DNA of 64,000 bases from Blastococcus sp. CT_GayMR19 (GCF_004570385.1 NZ_SPQL01000004.1:248001-312000); one strand, 5' to 3'; positions 16,451 through 24,478 are shown, counted from the stretch's first letter. Made by a program: numbers and translations. The notes: a model not told the origin generated them from the letters alone.

Positions 16451-16792
16451 ATGACCATGCCCCAGCGCTCGATCGCTCCCACCATGACCCGTCCGGGCGT
16501 GCCCGGCCCCCGTCCGATCGGGCGCCCCATGGCCGCCACGATGGGCCGCCCCATCGGCGCCCAGCACCCCGCCGCCATGCCGGTCGGCCGCCCGAGCGTC
16601 CCGGTCCAGCGCCAGGCCGTGACCTTCCTGACCGTCGCCGAGGTCGCCTCGATGATGCGGGTCTCCAAGATGACCGTGTACCGCCTCGTCCACGCCGGTG
16701 AGCTCTCCGCCGTCCGCGTCGGCCGTTCGTTCCGCGTCCCGGAGCGGGCCGTGCAGGACTACCTGCGCGACGCGTACACCGACATCGCCTGA
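16451..16792 (+). CDS. BldC-like helix-turn-helix DNA-binding protein
   Basis: A 113-residue protein. Residues 55-110 are a MerR/excisionase-type winged HTH (FLTVAEVASMMRVSKMTVYRL, then GELSAVRVGRSFRVPERAVQDYL), closely resembling Streptomyces BldC and mycobacterial Rv0500A. Rv0500A lies between proC and the bS22 gene exactly as here. BldC itself is about 68 residues; the extra 50 N-terminal residues here are a low-complexity stretch rich in G-R-P-(M/I), probably disordered. BldC controls entry into development by cooperative binding to direct repeats. Later in-frame ATGs exist, so a shorter form is possible. Confidence 0.85.
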   Translation: MTMPQRSIAPTMTRPGVPGPRPIGRPMAATMGRPIGAQHPAAMPVGRPSVPVQRQAVTFLTVAEVASMMRVSKMTVYRLVHAGELSAVRVGRSFRVPERAVQDYLRDAYTDIA

Positions 16793-16869
16793 GAGAGGGC
16801 AAGGCGACAACGGCGTCGTCTGCGAGAAGGACAGCGAGAACGGCGAAGCGGCTCCTCCCGACATCGGTC

Positions 16870-16912
16870 GGCACGTGGTTGCGGTGTCGCCCGGAGGGCG
16901 ACGGTGTGATCG
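16870..16912 (+). repeat. Dispersed intergenic repeat, copy C (hairpin part only)
   Basis: GGCACGTGGTTGCGGTGTCGC aligns with 182-201 of copy A. The stem here is GTCGCCC (16886-16892) with GGGCGAC (16896-16902) around the same GGA loop. Relative to copies A and B both strands changed together (T-A to C-G), a compensatory change that preserves pairing. Unlike the others it lies between two co-directional genes. Confidence 0.7.
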
Positions 16913-17014
16913 CCGCGGGGCGGCCGGTACGCTCGGTCGCCGGGTGACGCCGGGCCTGCGGCCCGCGAGTCTTGCTCGAGCTGATCATCATCATCACGAC
17001 GTCGGGAGCACCAC

Positions 17015-17113
17015 GTGGGTTCGGTCATCAAGAAGCGGCGCAAGCGGATGGCGAAGAAGAAGCACCGCAAGCTGCTGAAGAAGACCCGCGTCCAGCGACG
17101 CAACAAGAAGTGA
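17015..17113 (+). CDS. Small ribosomal protein bS22 / AURKAIP1-COX24 domain protein
   Basis: A 32-residue, extremely basic peptide beginning at GTG 17015 ([12 protein letters not shown]) and ending VQRRNKK. It is nearly identical in pattern to mycobacterial Rv0500B, the 33-residue protein seen in mycobacterial 30S subunit structures and named bS22. GGGAG lies 7-8 nt before the GTG. Its place between the BldC-like gene and the epimerase-like gene is conserved in mycobacteria. It is too short for most automatic gene callers. No gene symbol is given because bS22 is also used for an unrelated E. coli protein. Confidence 0.9.
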   Translation: MGSVIKKRRKRMAKKKHRKLLKKTRVQRRNKK

Positions 17114-17123
17114 GCTGACGCTC

Positions 17124-18230
17124 GTGCCGCCCGCGGTCGTGCTCGTCACCGGCGTGAGCCGGTGGCTGGGCGGCGCGTTGGCGGCTGAGCTCGCGGCGGA
17201 CCCGGCGATCGATCGCGTGATCGGCGTGGACACCGTCCCCCCGTCCCCGGACATGCTCCGGCGGCTCGGGCGCACCGAGTTCGTGCGGGCCGACATCCGC
17301 AATCCGCTGATCGGCAAGGTCATCGCGGCTGCGTCGGTCGACACCGTCGTGCACATGAACATCAGCTCGACCCCTGCCGGCTCCGGCGGGCGCGTGCCGA
17401 TGAAGGAACTCAACGTCATCGGCACGATGCAGCTGCTGGCGGCCTGCCAGCGGTCGCCGTCGGTGCGCCGGTTCGTGCTGAAGTCGACCAGTGCCGTCTA
17501 CGGCGCGTCCTCCCGTGACCCCGCGGTGTTCACCGAGGCCATGCAGGCCCGGCGAGTGCCCTCCGGCGGTTTCGCCAAGGACAGTCTCGACATCGAGGGC
17601 TACGTGCGCGCCTTCGCCCGCCGGCGTCCCGACGTCGAGGTCGCGGCCCTGCGGTTCACCAACTTCATCGGTCCGCGGATCGACTCCCTGCTCACCGGCT
17701 TCTTCCGCATGCCGGTCGTCCCCACGGCGCTGGGCTACGACGCGCGCGTGCAACTCCTGCACGAGGACGACGCCCTCGCCGTCCTGACCCGCGCCACGAC
17801 GGGCCCGTTCGTCGGCACGGTCAACGTCGGCGGACAGGGGACGCTGCTGCTGTCCCAGGCGATCCGCCGGTTGGGCCGCGTCGAGATCCCCATCCCGACG
17901 CCCGCGCTGGGTTCAGTCGGACGGCTCTCGCGCCGATTCGGTTTCGTGGACTACTCGCCGGAGCAGATGCGGTTCCTCAACTTCGGGCGCGTCGTCGACA
18001 CGACGGTCCTGCGCACGGAGTTCGGTTACACGCCGCGTTACACCACGGAAACGGCGCTGAACGATTACGCGCGTACGGTGCCGCCCGTGATCTCGCCACG
18101 GATCGTCGAGGCGACGACCTCCCGGGTCCGGAGCGTGCTCGAGCAGGTCGCCGTTGCGGCCACTGCGGTCGGCGACCGGCTCCACCCCGCTCCGCCGGCT
18201 CCCGGGCTCCGGGCGGTCCGCGATGCCTGA
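17124..18230 (+). CDS. NAD-dependent epimerase/dehydratase-like protein (extended SDR, Rv0501-like)
   Basis: A 368-residue extended SDR. The N-terminal Rossmann signature is VTGVSRWLGGALAAEL (TGxxxxLG), with the strand VIGVDTVPP and ADIRNPLIGK following. The region that should hold Y-x3-K reads GGFAKDSLDIEGY, so the catalytic tyrosine appears to be replaced by Phe. This raises doubt that it is a true UDP-glucose 4-epimerase although its mycobacterial counterpart is named galE2. GTG 17124 is the annotated start. It overlaps the acyltransferase gene by 8 bp, and this pair is conserved in mycobacteria (Rv0501-Rv0502). Confidence 0.8.
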   Translation: MPPAVVLVTGVSRWLGGALAAELAADPAIDRVIGVDTVPPSPDMLRRLGRTEFVRADIRNPLIGKVIAAASVDTVVHMNISSTPAGSGGRVPMKELNVIGTMQLLAACQRSPSVRRFVLKSTSAVYGASSRDPAVFTEAMQARRVPSGGFAKDSLDIEGYVRAFARRRPDVEVAALRFTNFIGPRIDSLLTGFFRMPVVPTALGYDARVQLLHEDDALAVLTRATTGPFVGTVNVGGQGTLLLSQAIRRLGRVEIPIPTPALGSVGRLSRRFGFVDYSPEQMRFLNFGRVVDTTVLRTEFGYTPRYTTETALNDYARTVPPVISPRIVEATTSRVRSVLEQVAVAATAVGDRLHPAPPAPGLRAVRDA

Positions 18231-19131
18231 GGCCCGGGTGATCCCGCTCCGGCCCGACGATGACGAGGCCTTCATCCCCACCCCCTCCCCGCCGGGCTGG
18301 GAGGAGCAGCTGGCCGACGCCGTGGAGTTCCTTCGCCGGCGCACGACGGGGGACTACGAGACCGACGAGTTCGGCTTCGACCCCGACCTGACCGATCACG
18401 CGTTCCTGCCGATCCTGCGGCCGCTCTTCCAGCGCTGGTTCCGGGTGGAGAGCCAGGGACTGAAGAACGTCCCCGACGTCGGGGGAGCGCTCGTCGTCGC
18501 GAACCACTCCGGGGCCATCCCGATCGACGCGCTGATGACCACGGTCGCCCTGCACGACGACCACCCGGCGCAGCGGCGCTTCCGACTGCTGGGTGCCGAC
18601 CTGGTCTTCGACATGCCGGTGATCGGCGCCATGGCCCGCAAGTTCGGCTCCACGCTGGCCTGCAACGAGGACGCCGAGCGGCTGCTCACGCAGGGCGAAC
18701 TGGTGGGCGTCTTCCCGGAGGGGTTCAAGGGCATCGGGAAGCCGTTCCGCGAGCGGTACACGCTGCAGCGGTTTGGTCGCGGCGGTTTCGTCACAGCGGC
18801 TCTGCGCACCGGGAAGCCGATCATCCCGTGCGCGATCGTGGGCGCCGAGGAGATCTACCCGATGATCGGCAACGCGAAGACCGTCGCGCGGCTCCTGGGG
18901 CTGCCGTACCTCCCGATCACGCCGACCTTTCCGCTCCTCGGGCCGCTGGGCCTGCTCCCGCTGCCCTCCAAGTGGCTGATCGCGTTCGGGGAGCCCATCG
19001 AGACGGCGTCCTACGGTCCGGCCGCCGCCGAGGACCCGATGCTCGTCTTCAACCTGACCGACCAGGTCCGGGAGACGATCCAGCACTCCCTCTACCAGCT
19101 GCTGCTGCAGCGCACGAGCGTGTTCTCGTAA
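18223..19131 (+). CDS. Lysophospholipid acyltransferase-family protein (PlsC-like, Rv0502-like)
   Basis: A 302-residue protein with a glycerophospholipid acyltransferase fold. The catalytic block is ANHSGAIPIDALM, where His and Asp are six residues apart rather than the four of the classic H-x4-D; this spacing is common to this actinobacterial subgroup as I recall it. The substrate-binding block is VGVFPEGFKGIGK and a later I-P-x-A-I-V-G-A-E-E follows. It has no clear transmembrane helix, so peripheral membrane attachment is likely. It probably acylates a glycerol-based or glycolipid acceptor. The ORF starts inside the preceding gene. Confidence 0.82.
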   Translation: MPEARVIPLRPDDDEAFIPTPSPPGWEEQLADAVEFLRRRTTGDYETDEFGFDPDLTDHAFLPILRPLFQRWFRVESQGLKNVPDVGGALVVANHSGAIPIDALMTTVALHDDHPAQRRFRLLGADLVFDMPVIGAMARKFGSTLACNEDAERLLTQGELVGVFPEGFKGIGKPFRERYTLQRFGRGGFVTAALRTGKPIIPCAIVGAEEIYPMIGNAKTVARLLGLPYLPITPTFPLLGPLGLLPLPSKWLIAFGEPIETASYGPAAAEDPMLVFNLTDQVRETIQHSLYQLLLQRTSVFS

Positions 19132-19135
19132 CACC

Positions 19136-19325
19136 GTCGTCCTCCGGACGACACCGCGGCCAATTGCCGTCCCCCTGTTGCGCTGAGCCGCTGCGCCGTG
19201 CCTGCGCGGGACCCTGCGGGCCCCACTCGGCACGACACCGCGGCCAATTGCCGTCCCCCTGTTGCGCTGAGCCGCTGCGCCGTGCCTGCGCGGGACCCTG
19301 CGGGCGCCACTCGGCGCGACAGGGC
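19136..19325 (-). repeat. Dispersed intergenic repeat, copy D, inverted and tandemly duplicated
   Basis: Between the convergent acyltransferase and HAD genes. The hairpin GTCGTCC/GGACGAC (19136-19142 with 19146-19152) is followed by two 84-bp units, 19148-19231 and 19232-19315, that differ at a single position near their ends. On the minus strand each unit reads like the body of copies A and B (GAGTGGC/GGCCCGCAGGGTCCCGCG, then GGCGC-rich stretch). The orientation is that of the HAD gene. Confidence 0.75.
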
Positions 19326-19332
19326 CACCCCG

Positions 19333-20247
19333 CTACCAGGGGAACTTGTTGCGGCGCCTGAGGGCGAGTGCGCCGCCGACCACGCCGCCCGACAGCGCCG
19401 CCACGGCCACTGTCGGGACGCCGATCTTCGCGGCCTTGCGGCCGGTCCGGAAGTCACGGACGGCCCACCCGCGCGCCCGGGCCACGGAACGCAGCTCGGT
19501 GTCGGGGTTGACCGCGACCGCCGTCCCGGTCAGCGACAGCATCGGCAGGTCGTTGGAGGAGTCGCTGTAGGCGGTGCACCGGGCAAGGTCGAGGCCCTCG
19601 CGCTCGGCCAGGGCCAGCACCGCCTCGGCCTTCGCCTCGCCGTGCATCATCTCGCCGACCAGCCGGCCCGTGTACTTGCCGTCGACGATCTCCGAGACCG
19701 TGCCCAGCGCGCCGGTCAGCCCGAGCCGGTGGGCGATGATCGACGCCAGCTCGATCGGGGTCGCCGTCACCAGCCAGACGCGCTGCCCGGCGTCCAGGTG
19801 CTGCTGGGCGAGCGCCCGCGTGCCCGACCAGATGCGGGCGGCCATCAGCTCGTCGTAGATCTCCCCGCTGGCCTGCACGATCTCGTCGACCGACCGCCCG
19901 GCGACGAACGCCAGGGCGTTCTCCCGGATGGCGTGCACGTCCTCGGGGGTGCCCTCGCTCCCGGCGATGCGGAACTTGGCCTGCTGCCAGACGAACCCGG
20001 CCATGTCCCGGGTCGTGAAGTACTTGCGGGAGGCCAGGCCGCGGGCGAACCAGAACAGCGAGGCGCCCATCATCATCGTGTTGTCCACGTCGAAGAACGC
20101 GGCCGCCGTGGGGTCCGGGGTGACCGACGGCGGTGGCGCGACGTCGGCGGCTGCGGCGGAGGCGGCACCGGCGACGTGGGCCCGCGTCGTCTGATCGACC
20201 ACCCCGGGGCGCGCGGACCGGCGCATGCGCGACAGCAGTCGCGGCAC
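19333..20247 (-). CDS. HAD-IB family phosphatase (SerB1-like) with C-terminal membrane helix
   Basis: A 304-residue haloacid dehalogenase-type hydrolase. Motif I is FFDVDNTMM near residues 51-59, motif II is WLVTATP near 150, and motif III/IV is [12 protein letters not shown]. These place it in the IB group with phosphoserine phosphatase. A hydrophobic stretch near the end ([20 protein letters not shown]) followed by RRRNKFPW looks like a tail anchor. The substrate may be phosphoserine or a lysophospholipid. GTG 20247 has GGAGG close upstream; an in-frame ATG lies seven codons later. The same gene neighbours the BldN-like locus in Streptomyces. Confidence 0.85.
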   Translation of the reverse strand: MPRLLSRMRRSARPGVVDQTTRAHVAGAASAAAADVAPPPSVTPDPTAAAFFDVDNTMMMGASLFWFARGLASRKYFTTRDMAGFVWQQAKFRIAGSEGTPEDVHAIRENALAFVAGRSVDEIVQASGEIYDELMAARIWSGTRALAQQHLDAGQRVWLVTATPIELASIIAHRLGLTGALGTVSEIVDGKYTGRLVGEMMHGEAKAEAVLALAEREGLDLARCTAYSDSSNDLPMLSLTGTAVAVNPDTELRSVARARGWAVRDFRTGRKAAKIGVPTVAVAALSGGVVGGALALRRRNKFPW

Positions 20248-20299
20248 GAGACCTCCCCTGCCGTCGGAGCGCTCCCCGTTCGGGGAGCCGGCGTCCTCG

Positions 20300-20305
20300 A
20301 CCCTA
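20300..20305 (-). promoter_or_regulatory. -10 element upstream of the HAD phosphatase gene
   Basis: Minus-strand TAGGGT about 50 nt before GTG 20247; unlike the leaderless genes this one has a 5' leader with GGGGAGG. Confidence 0.4.
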
Positions 20306-20346
20306 GCGGGGAGGACGAGACCTGTTCCCGGTCCGGTCCGGACCGC

Positions 20347-21573
20347 TCAGCAGTCGCCGATCGCGACCGGTCCCAGACACGCTTCCGGGGTGTCCAGCGG
20401 GACCGCGGACGGGACCGGGATGCCCGTCGTGCCCGGCAGTCGCGGCACCGACACGGAGGGCAAGGGCAGCTTCGGGCTCGGGAGGACGTCGGTCGGCAGC
20501 GACGGCACGGCCGGCGTCGGCAGGATCCCGCCGCCCGCCGATCCGCCCGGGAGCCCGGGGACGGGGACCCCTGGAACGCCGGGGACCCCGGGGACCCCGG
20601 GCACGCCGCCGCCGGCCGACGGCGCCGAGGAGCCGGGCAGCGGTGTCGGAAGGGGGGCGGAGGTGGAGCCCGGCACCTCGGGGCCCGCGGTCGATCCGTC
20701 CCCGCCGGGGGCCGTGGTGGTCGACCCGTCGGTCAGGCACGTCGCCGGGATCGGACCCAGCTCGTCGACGCCGGCGACGGCCGGGCCGGCCCCGCAGTCC
20801 AGCGAGGAGTCCAGGGCGGTCACCCGGGTGGAGAGGTCCGCCAGGAGCAGGAGGGAGTCTGCGACCTCGTCCGCCGCCGCCACCGGGACGTCGTCCCGGA
20901 GCTCCGCCAGCCCCTCGGACTGCGTGGCCGTCCACGCCGCCAGCACCTCGAGCGGGCCGGCGTCCTCGGTGCGGACGGCGCGGTCGGTCAGCAGGGCGGC
21001 GCCCTCGGCGGTCTGGGCGTCCATGGCCTCGAGGGTCTCCACGACCAGCGCCTCGTCGGCGCCGGCGGCCAGCACCACGTCGTCGGCCGCGTCGTCGGAC
21101 CCGGACCCGGACCCGCCGGCGGCAGGCAGGGCGACCGGGCCGGTCTCGACGAGCGTGCGCACCTCGTCGAGGCGGGTGCTGGCGAGACCCAGCAGCTTCT
21201 CCCCGCGGGCGCTCCCGGCGAGCGCGAGCTGGGTCTGCTCGGTGCCCCGCTTGACGCCGTAGAGGACGTCGCCGGGACCCGCCTCGGAGGCGACGGCGAC
21301 CAGCGCCGCCGTGGCGGTGACGCTGAGCGCGGCTCCGGCGAGCCCCGCGGTCAGCCGGGTCCGCCAGCGCGCCGGTGCCGGCATCCCCTCGGCGAAGAGG
21401 CGGCGCAGCGGGGAGACGGGCGGGGCGGTAGGCGTACGGACGGCGGCCATCGCGACGAGGCGCGCGCGGGTGGCGGCCCGGAAAGCCGGGTCCGGCTCGC
21501 CGTCCAGGTGCGGGGCGAGTGCCTGCAGGTGGGCGATGACGGCGTCCTCGCGCTCGCGCACGCTCATCTCCAC
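20347..21573 (-). CDS. DUF5667-type membrane protein, probable anti-sigma factor (RsbN-like)
   Basis: A 408-residue protein in three parts. A cytoplasmic N-terminal helical region (residues 1-70, RERED...HLQALAPHLDG) resembles an anti-sigma domain. One transmembrane helix lies near residues 75-98 (LTAGLAGAALSVTATAALVA). The external region carries the DUF5667 fold (GDVLYGVKRGTEQTQLALAG) and ends in a Pro/Gly/Ser-rich tail with a G-V-P triplet repeat. It follows the sigma-factor gene in the same orientation, as RsbN follows BldN in Streptomyces. Start: ATG 21573, with ATG 21567 equally likely. Confidence 0.75.
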   Translation of the reverse strand: MEMSVREREDAVIAHLQALAPHLDGEPDPAFRAATRARLVAMAAVRTPTAPPVSPLRRLFAEGMPAPARWRTRLTAGLAGAALSVTATAALVAVASEAGPGDVLYGVKRGTEQTQLALAGSARGEKLLGLASTRLDEVRTLVETGPVALPAAGGSGSGSDDAADDVVLAAGADEALVVETLEAMDAQTAEGAALLTDRAVRTEDAGPLEVLAAWTATQSEGLAELRDDVPVAAADEVADSLLLLADLSTRVTALDSSLDCGAGPAVAGVDELGPIPATCLTDGSTTTAPGGDGSTAGPEVPGSTSAPLPTPLPGSSAPSAGGGVPGVPGVPGVPGVPVPGLPGGSAGGGILPTPAVPSLPTDVLPSPKLPLPSVSVPRLPGTTGIPVPSAVPLDTPEACLGPVAIGDC

Positions 21574-21679
21574 CCCCCGGACGTCCTCGGTGCGGAGATG
21601 CCGGTCGCCGGCGCACTCCGCTTTCCCTGATCCAACGACGACGCACCGGGTTCGGTTACGGCTCCGATCCTGGCGCGCG

Positions 21680-22435
21680 TCATCGCAGGCCCTCGGGAAG
21701 CAGGCCGGCGAGCCGCCGCACCGCCCGGTGCTGCAGCGCCTTGATGGCGCCGTCCTTCTTGCCCATGATCTCGGCGGTCTCCGACACCGACAGGCCGTGG
21801 ATGAACCGCAGCACGATGCACTCCTGCTGCTCGCTGCCCAGCTGCTGCACGCAGGCCAGCAGCTCCCGGTTCGCCAGGTGCGCGACCACCGCGTCCTCGG
21901 GGCCCTCGGTGGCCTGGTCGGCGTCGCGCATGTCGGCGGTGCTGACCTCGAGCCGGTAACGGCTGCTCTTCACGTGGTCGAGGACGATGTTGCGGGCGAT
22001 CGTGACCAGCCAGGCCCCGACGTCGCGGCCCTGGAAGGACAGCGAGTCGATCCGGCGCAGCGCGCGGACGAACGTCTCGCTGGTGACGTCCTCGGCCGTC
22101 GCCCGGTCACCGACCCGGTGGTAGACGTACCGGTGGACCATCGTCACGTAGTGGTCGTAGAGCTGCCCGAACGCCTCCGCGTCCCCGGCCTGGGCCCGGT
22201 GGACGAGCGCCCACACGTCGACGGCGCCGGGCTCTGCGGGCGGGGCGACGCCGGCGTCGGAGAGCTCGTCGGCCGCCGGCCCCGCCGGCATGGCCTCCGT
22301 GCTCGCCCTCGGCGCGGGCGTGGGGCGGATCCGGGCGGCGGGCGCCGGCTTCCCGGCGGGAACGGCGTCAGCAGCAGGTCCTGGCGGCGGCGGTGGCCCG
22401 GTGGCCGACCGTTCGGCGTCCAGGGGGTGCTGCAT
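21680..22435 (-). CDS. ECF-type sigma factor, BldN-like, with N-terminal extension
   Basis: A 251-residue sigma-70-family factor from ATG 22435, which has GGAGG about 12 nt upstream; ATG 22534 would add 33 residues. Residues 1-74 are a Pro/Ala-rich extension. Region 2 (about 75-150: AEAFGQLYDHYVTMVHRYVY, TSETFVRALRRI) and region 4 (about 185-245: QQECIVLRFIHGLSVSETAEIMG) are intact. Streptomyces BldN is also made with a long pro-region and lies beside rex-hemACD and rsbN, so this is probably its orthologue. BldN directs genes for aerial surface proteins and spore chain formation there. Confidence 0.8.
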   Translation of the reverse strand: MQHPLDAERSATGPPPPPGPAADAVPAGKPAPAARIRPTPAPRASTEAMPAGPAADELSDAGVAPPAEPGAVDVWALVHRAQAGDAEAFGQLYDHYVTMVHRYVYHRVGDRATAEDVTSETFVRALRRIDSLSFQGRDVGAWLVTIARNIVLDHVKSSRYRLEVSTADMRDADQATEGPEDAVVAHLANRELLACVQQLGSEQQECIVLRFIHGLSVSETAEIMGKKDGAIKALQHRAVRRLAGLLPEGLR

Positions 22436-22633
22436 GCGGGCGTACGACCTCCTCGTCGGCCCGCCAACCTGGACCGTCCCGTGCCCGGTGCGACCGCCGG
22501 GCGGCGGCCGCGTGTGCTGCGGGGCACGCTCCATGGTGACAACATCGCCCCAGCCCGTCCACGTCAGCGTGCCCCCACGCACCACCCGTCACTCCCCGAG
22601 GGGGGTGGAGCAGTTCCACCGGAGGAGATCCTC

Positions 22634-24211
22634 GTGACCGAGGCAGGTTCGTCGCTGTCGTCGCTCGTCCGGGCGGCGGCCCGTGCGCGGCCGGACGCCC
22701 CGGCCGTCGTCGAACGGCAGCAGCGCCTGACGTGGGCGGAGCTGGACGCCGAGGTGGACCGTGCCGCCGCGGGCTTCGCAGCGCACGGCCTCGCCCCCGG
22801 GGATCGCGTCGCGGTCCAGTTGCCCAACGGGCTGGACTGGCTGCGGGCGGCCGTCGGCGCGCTCCGTGCCGGTCTCGTCGTCGTCCCGGTGAACACCGCC
22901 TACACCGATCCCGAGCTCGACTACGTGCTGACGGACTCGGGTTCGTCCCTGCTGGTCGTGCCCGCGGACCGGGAGCCCGTGGCGGGTGTCCGGGTGTGCG
23001 CCGGCCCGCCGGAGGCCGACGGGCCGCTCCCCGACGTCGACGAGGACCCCGACGCACCCGCGTTCCTCTGCTACACCAGCGGCACGACCGGCCGGCCCCG
23101 CGGCGCGATCCTGACCTCGGTGGCCCTGCGCGCCAACCAGGAGCAGTGCCTGGCCATGCGGCCGCCACCGGTGCGGGCCGACGACCGCGTGCTCCTCGTC
23201 CTCCCGCTGTTCCACGTCTACGGCCTCAACGCCGGGTTCGGGCTCGTCGCGGCCACCGGGGCCTGCGCCGTCCTCGAGGAGACGTTCGACCCGGTGGCCT
23301 CGCTCCGGCTCATGGCCGAGGAGCACGTGACCGCGGTGCCCGGCGCCCCGCCGATGTACCAGGCCTGGCTCGCCGCCGCGGACGCCGCGGGCAGCGACGC
23401 CGAGCTGCGCCGCGGCTTCGCGGCGCTGCGCATCGCCTCCTGCGGCGCCGCCCCGCTGCCCGAGGACGTCTGGACGGCGATGCGCGACCGCGCCGCCGTC
23501 ACCGTGTGGGAGGGCTACGGCCTCACCGAGGCCGCGCCGGTCGTGGCGAGCACCCTGGCCACCGGGCGGGCCAAGCCGCACTGCATCGGCGGCCCGGTTC
23601 CGGGTGTCGAGCTCGCGCTGCGGGACACCGCCGCCACCGAGCCCCGGCCCGAGGACGACGAGACGCCAGCCGCCGGGCACGACGACCACCCCGCCGACGA
23701 GGTGGAGGAAGGGCCGGGGGAGATCTGGGTGCGCGGCGCCAACCTCTTCGCCGGCTACTGGCCCGACGGCGCGGACGGCCCGGACGCCAACGGCTGGCTG
23801 CGCACCGGCGACCTCGCCTACCGCGACGCCGACGGCGACCTGCACCTCGTCGACCGGCGGAGCGACCTGATCCTGGTCAGCGGCTTCAACGTCTACCCGG
23901 CCGAGGTGGAGCGGGTGCTGGACGCCCATCCCGCAGTCGCGGAGAGCGCCGTCATCGCCGCCCCCGATCCACGGACCGGGTCCGCCGTCCGGGCGGTCGT
24001 GGTCCTGGTGCCGGGGCAGACGCTGACCTTCGAGGAGCTGCAGGCGCACGCGGCCGGGTCGCTCGCCCGGTACAAGGTGCCGACGTCGGTGCACTTCCTG
24101 CCCGCGCTTCCGCACTCCCTGACCGGCAAGGTCAGCCGTGCGCGGCTGCGCGAGCTCGGCCTTCCCGGGCAGGAGGAGGCCGCCGAGCCGATCGAGGGCA
24201 TCGGTGCCTGA
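22634..24211 (+). CDS. AMP-dependent acyl-CoA synthetase/ligase
   Basis: A 525-residue ANL-superfamily enzyme that would activate a carboxylic acid as acyl-AMP and then acyl-CoA. The P-loop is CYTSGTTGRPRGAI, followed by WEGYGLTEAAPV, the hinge GWLRTGDLAYRDADGDL and the C-terminal catalytic Lys in SLTGKVSRARL. An acidic insertion around residues 335-360 (EPRPEDDETPAAGHDD, ADEVEEGPG) sits before the usual E-I-W-V-R-G strand. The start GTG 22634 has GGAGGAG at 6-7 nt. It is not MenE, which is encoded at 38959. The substrate is probably a medium or long fatty acid. Confidence 0.85.
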   Translation: MTEAGSSLSSLVRAAARARPDAPAVVERQQRLTWAELDAEVDRAAAGFAAHGLAPGDRVAVQLPNGLDWLRAAVGALRAGLVVVPVNTAYTDPELDYVLTDSGSSLLVVPADREPVAGVRVCAGPPEADGPLPDVDEDPDAPAFLCYTSGTTGRPRGAILTSVALRANQEQCLAMRPPPVRADDRVLLVLPLFHVYGLNAGFGLVAATGACAVLEETFDPVASLRLMAEEHVTAVPGAPPMYQAWLAAADAAGSDAELRRGFAALRIASCGAAPLPEDVWTAMRDRAAVTVWEGYGLTEAAPVVASTLATGRAKPHCIGGPVPGVELALRDTAATEPRPEDDETPAAGHDDHPADEVEEGPGEIWVRGANLFAGYWPDGADGPDANGWLRTGDLAYRDADGDLHLVDRRSDLILVSGFNVYPAEVERVLDAHPAVAESAVIAAPDPRTGSAVRAVVVLVPGQTLTFEELQAHAAGSLARYKVPTSVHFLPALPHSLTGKVSRARLRELGLPGQEEAAEPIEGIGA

Positions 24212-24449
24212 GGCGCGGCTGCAGCTGCTCACCCGCGCCGGCTGCCACCTCTGCGTCACGGCCGCGGAGACGCTGGCGCGGATCGGGGCGGAGGCCGGCC
24301 TCGTGCCGCAGGAGGTCGACGTGGACACCGACCCCGAACTGCGGGCCGAGTACGGCGACCGCGTCCCGGTCGTGCTGCTCGACGGCCGTGAGCACTCCTA
24401 CTTCACGGTGGACGTCGGCCGGCTGCGCGCCGATCTCGGTCTGCGCTGA
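24204..24449 (+). CDS. Glutaredoxin-like (DUF836) thiol protein
   Basis: An 81-residue thioredoxin-fold protein. The redox motif is AGCHLC, followed by helix VTAAETLARIG and the cis-Pro strand RVPVVLLDG. The start GTG 24204 overlaps the stop of the acyl-CoA synthetase gene, so it is co-translated. The equivalent small thiol protein (Rv0508) also sits just before hemA in mycobacteria. Function is likely disulfide exchange with mycothiol- or thioredoxin-linked partners. A hairpin follows immediately after the stop. Confidence 0.85.
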   Translation: MPEARLQLLTRAGCHLCVTAAETLARIGAEAGLVPQEVDVDTDPELRAEYGDRVPVVLLDGREHSYFTVDVGRLRADLGLR

Positions 24450-24450
24450 C

Positions 24451-24478
24451 CCGGACCCCCTCGTCGGGGGGTCTCCGG
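24451..24478 (+). terminator. Hairpin terminator after the glutaredoxin gene
   Basis: GACCCCC (24454-24460) pairs with GGGGGTC (24467-24473) directly after the TGA at 24447-24449. It separates this operon from the rex promoter. Confidence 0.55.

Noticed and set aside
19148-19315. Tandem 84-bp units as a possible CRISPR array
   Set aside because: Only two nearly identical units without spacers, no cas genes, and clear relationship to the dispersed repeat at other loci.
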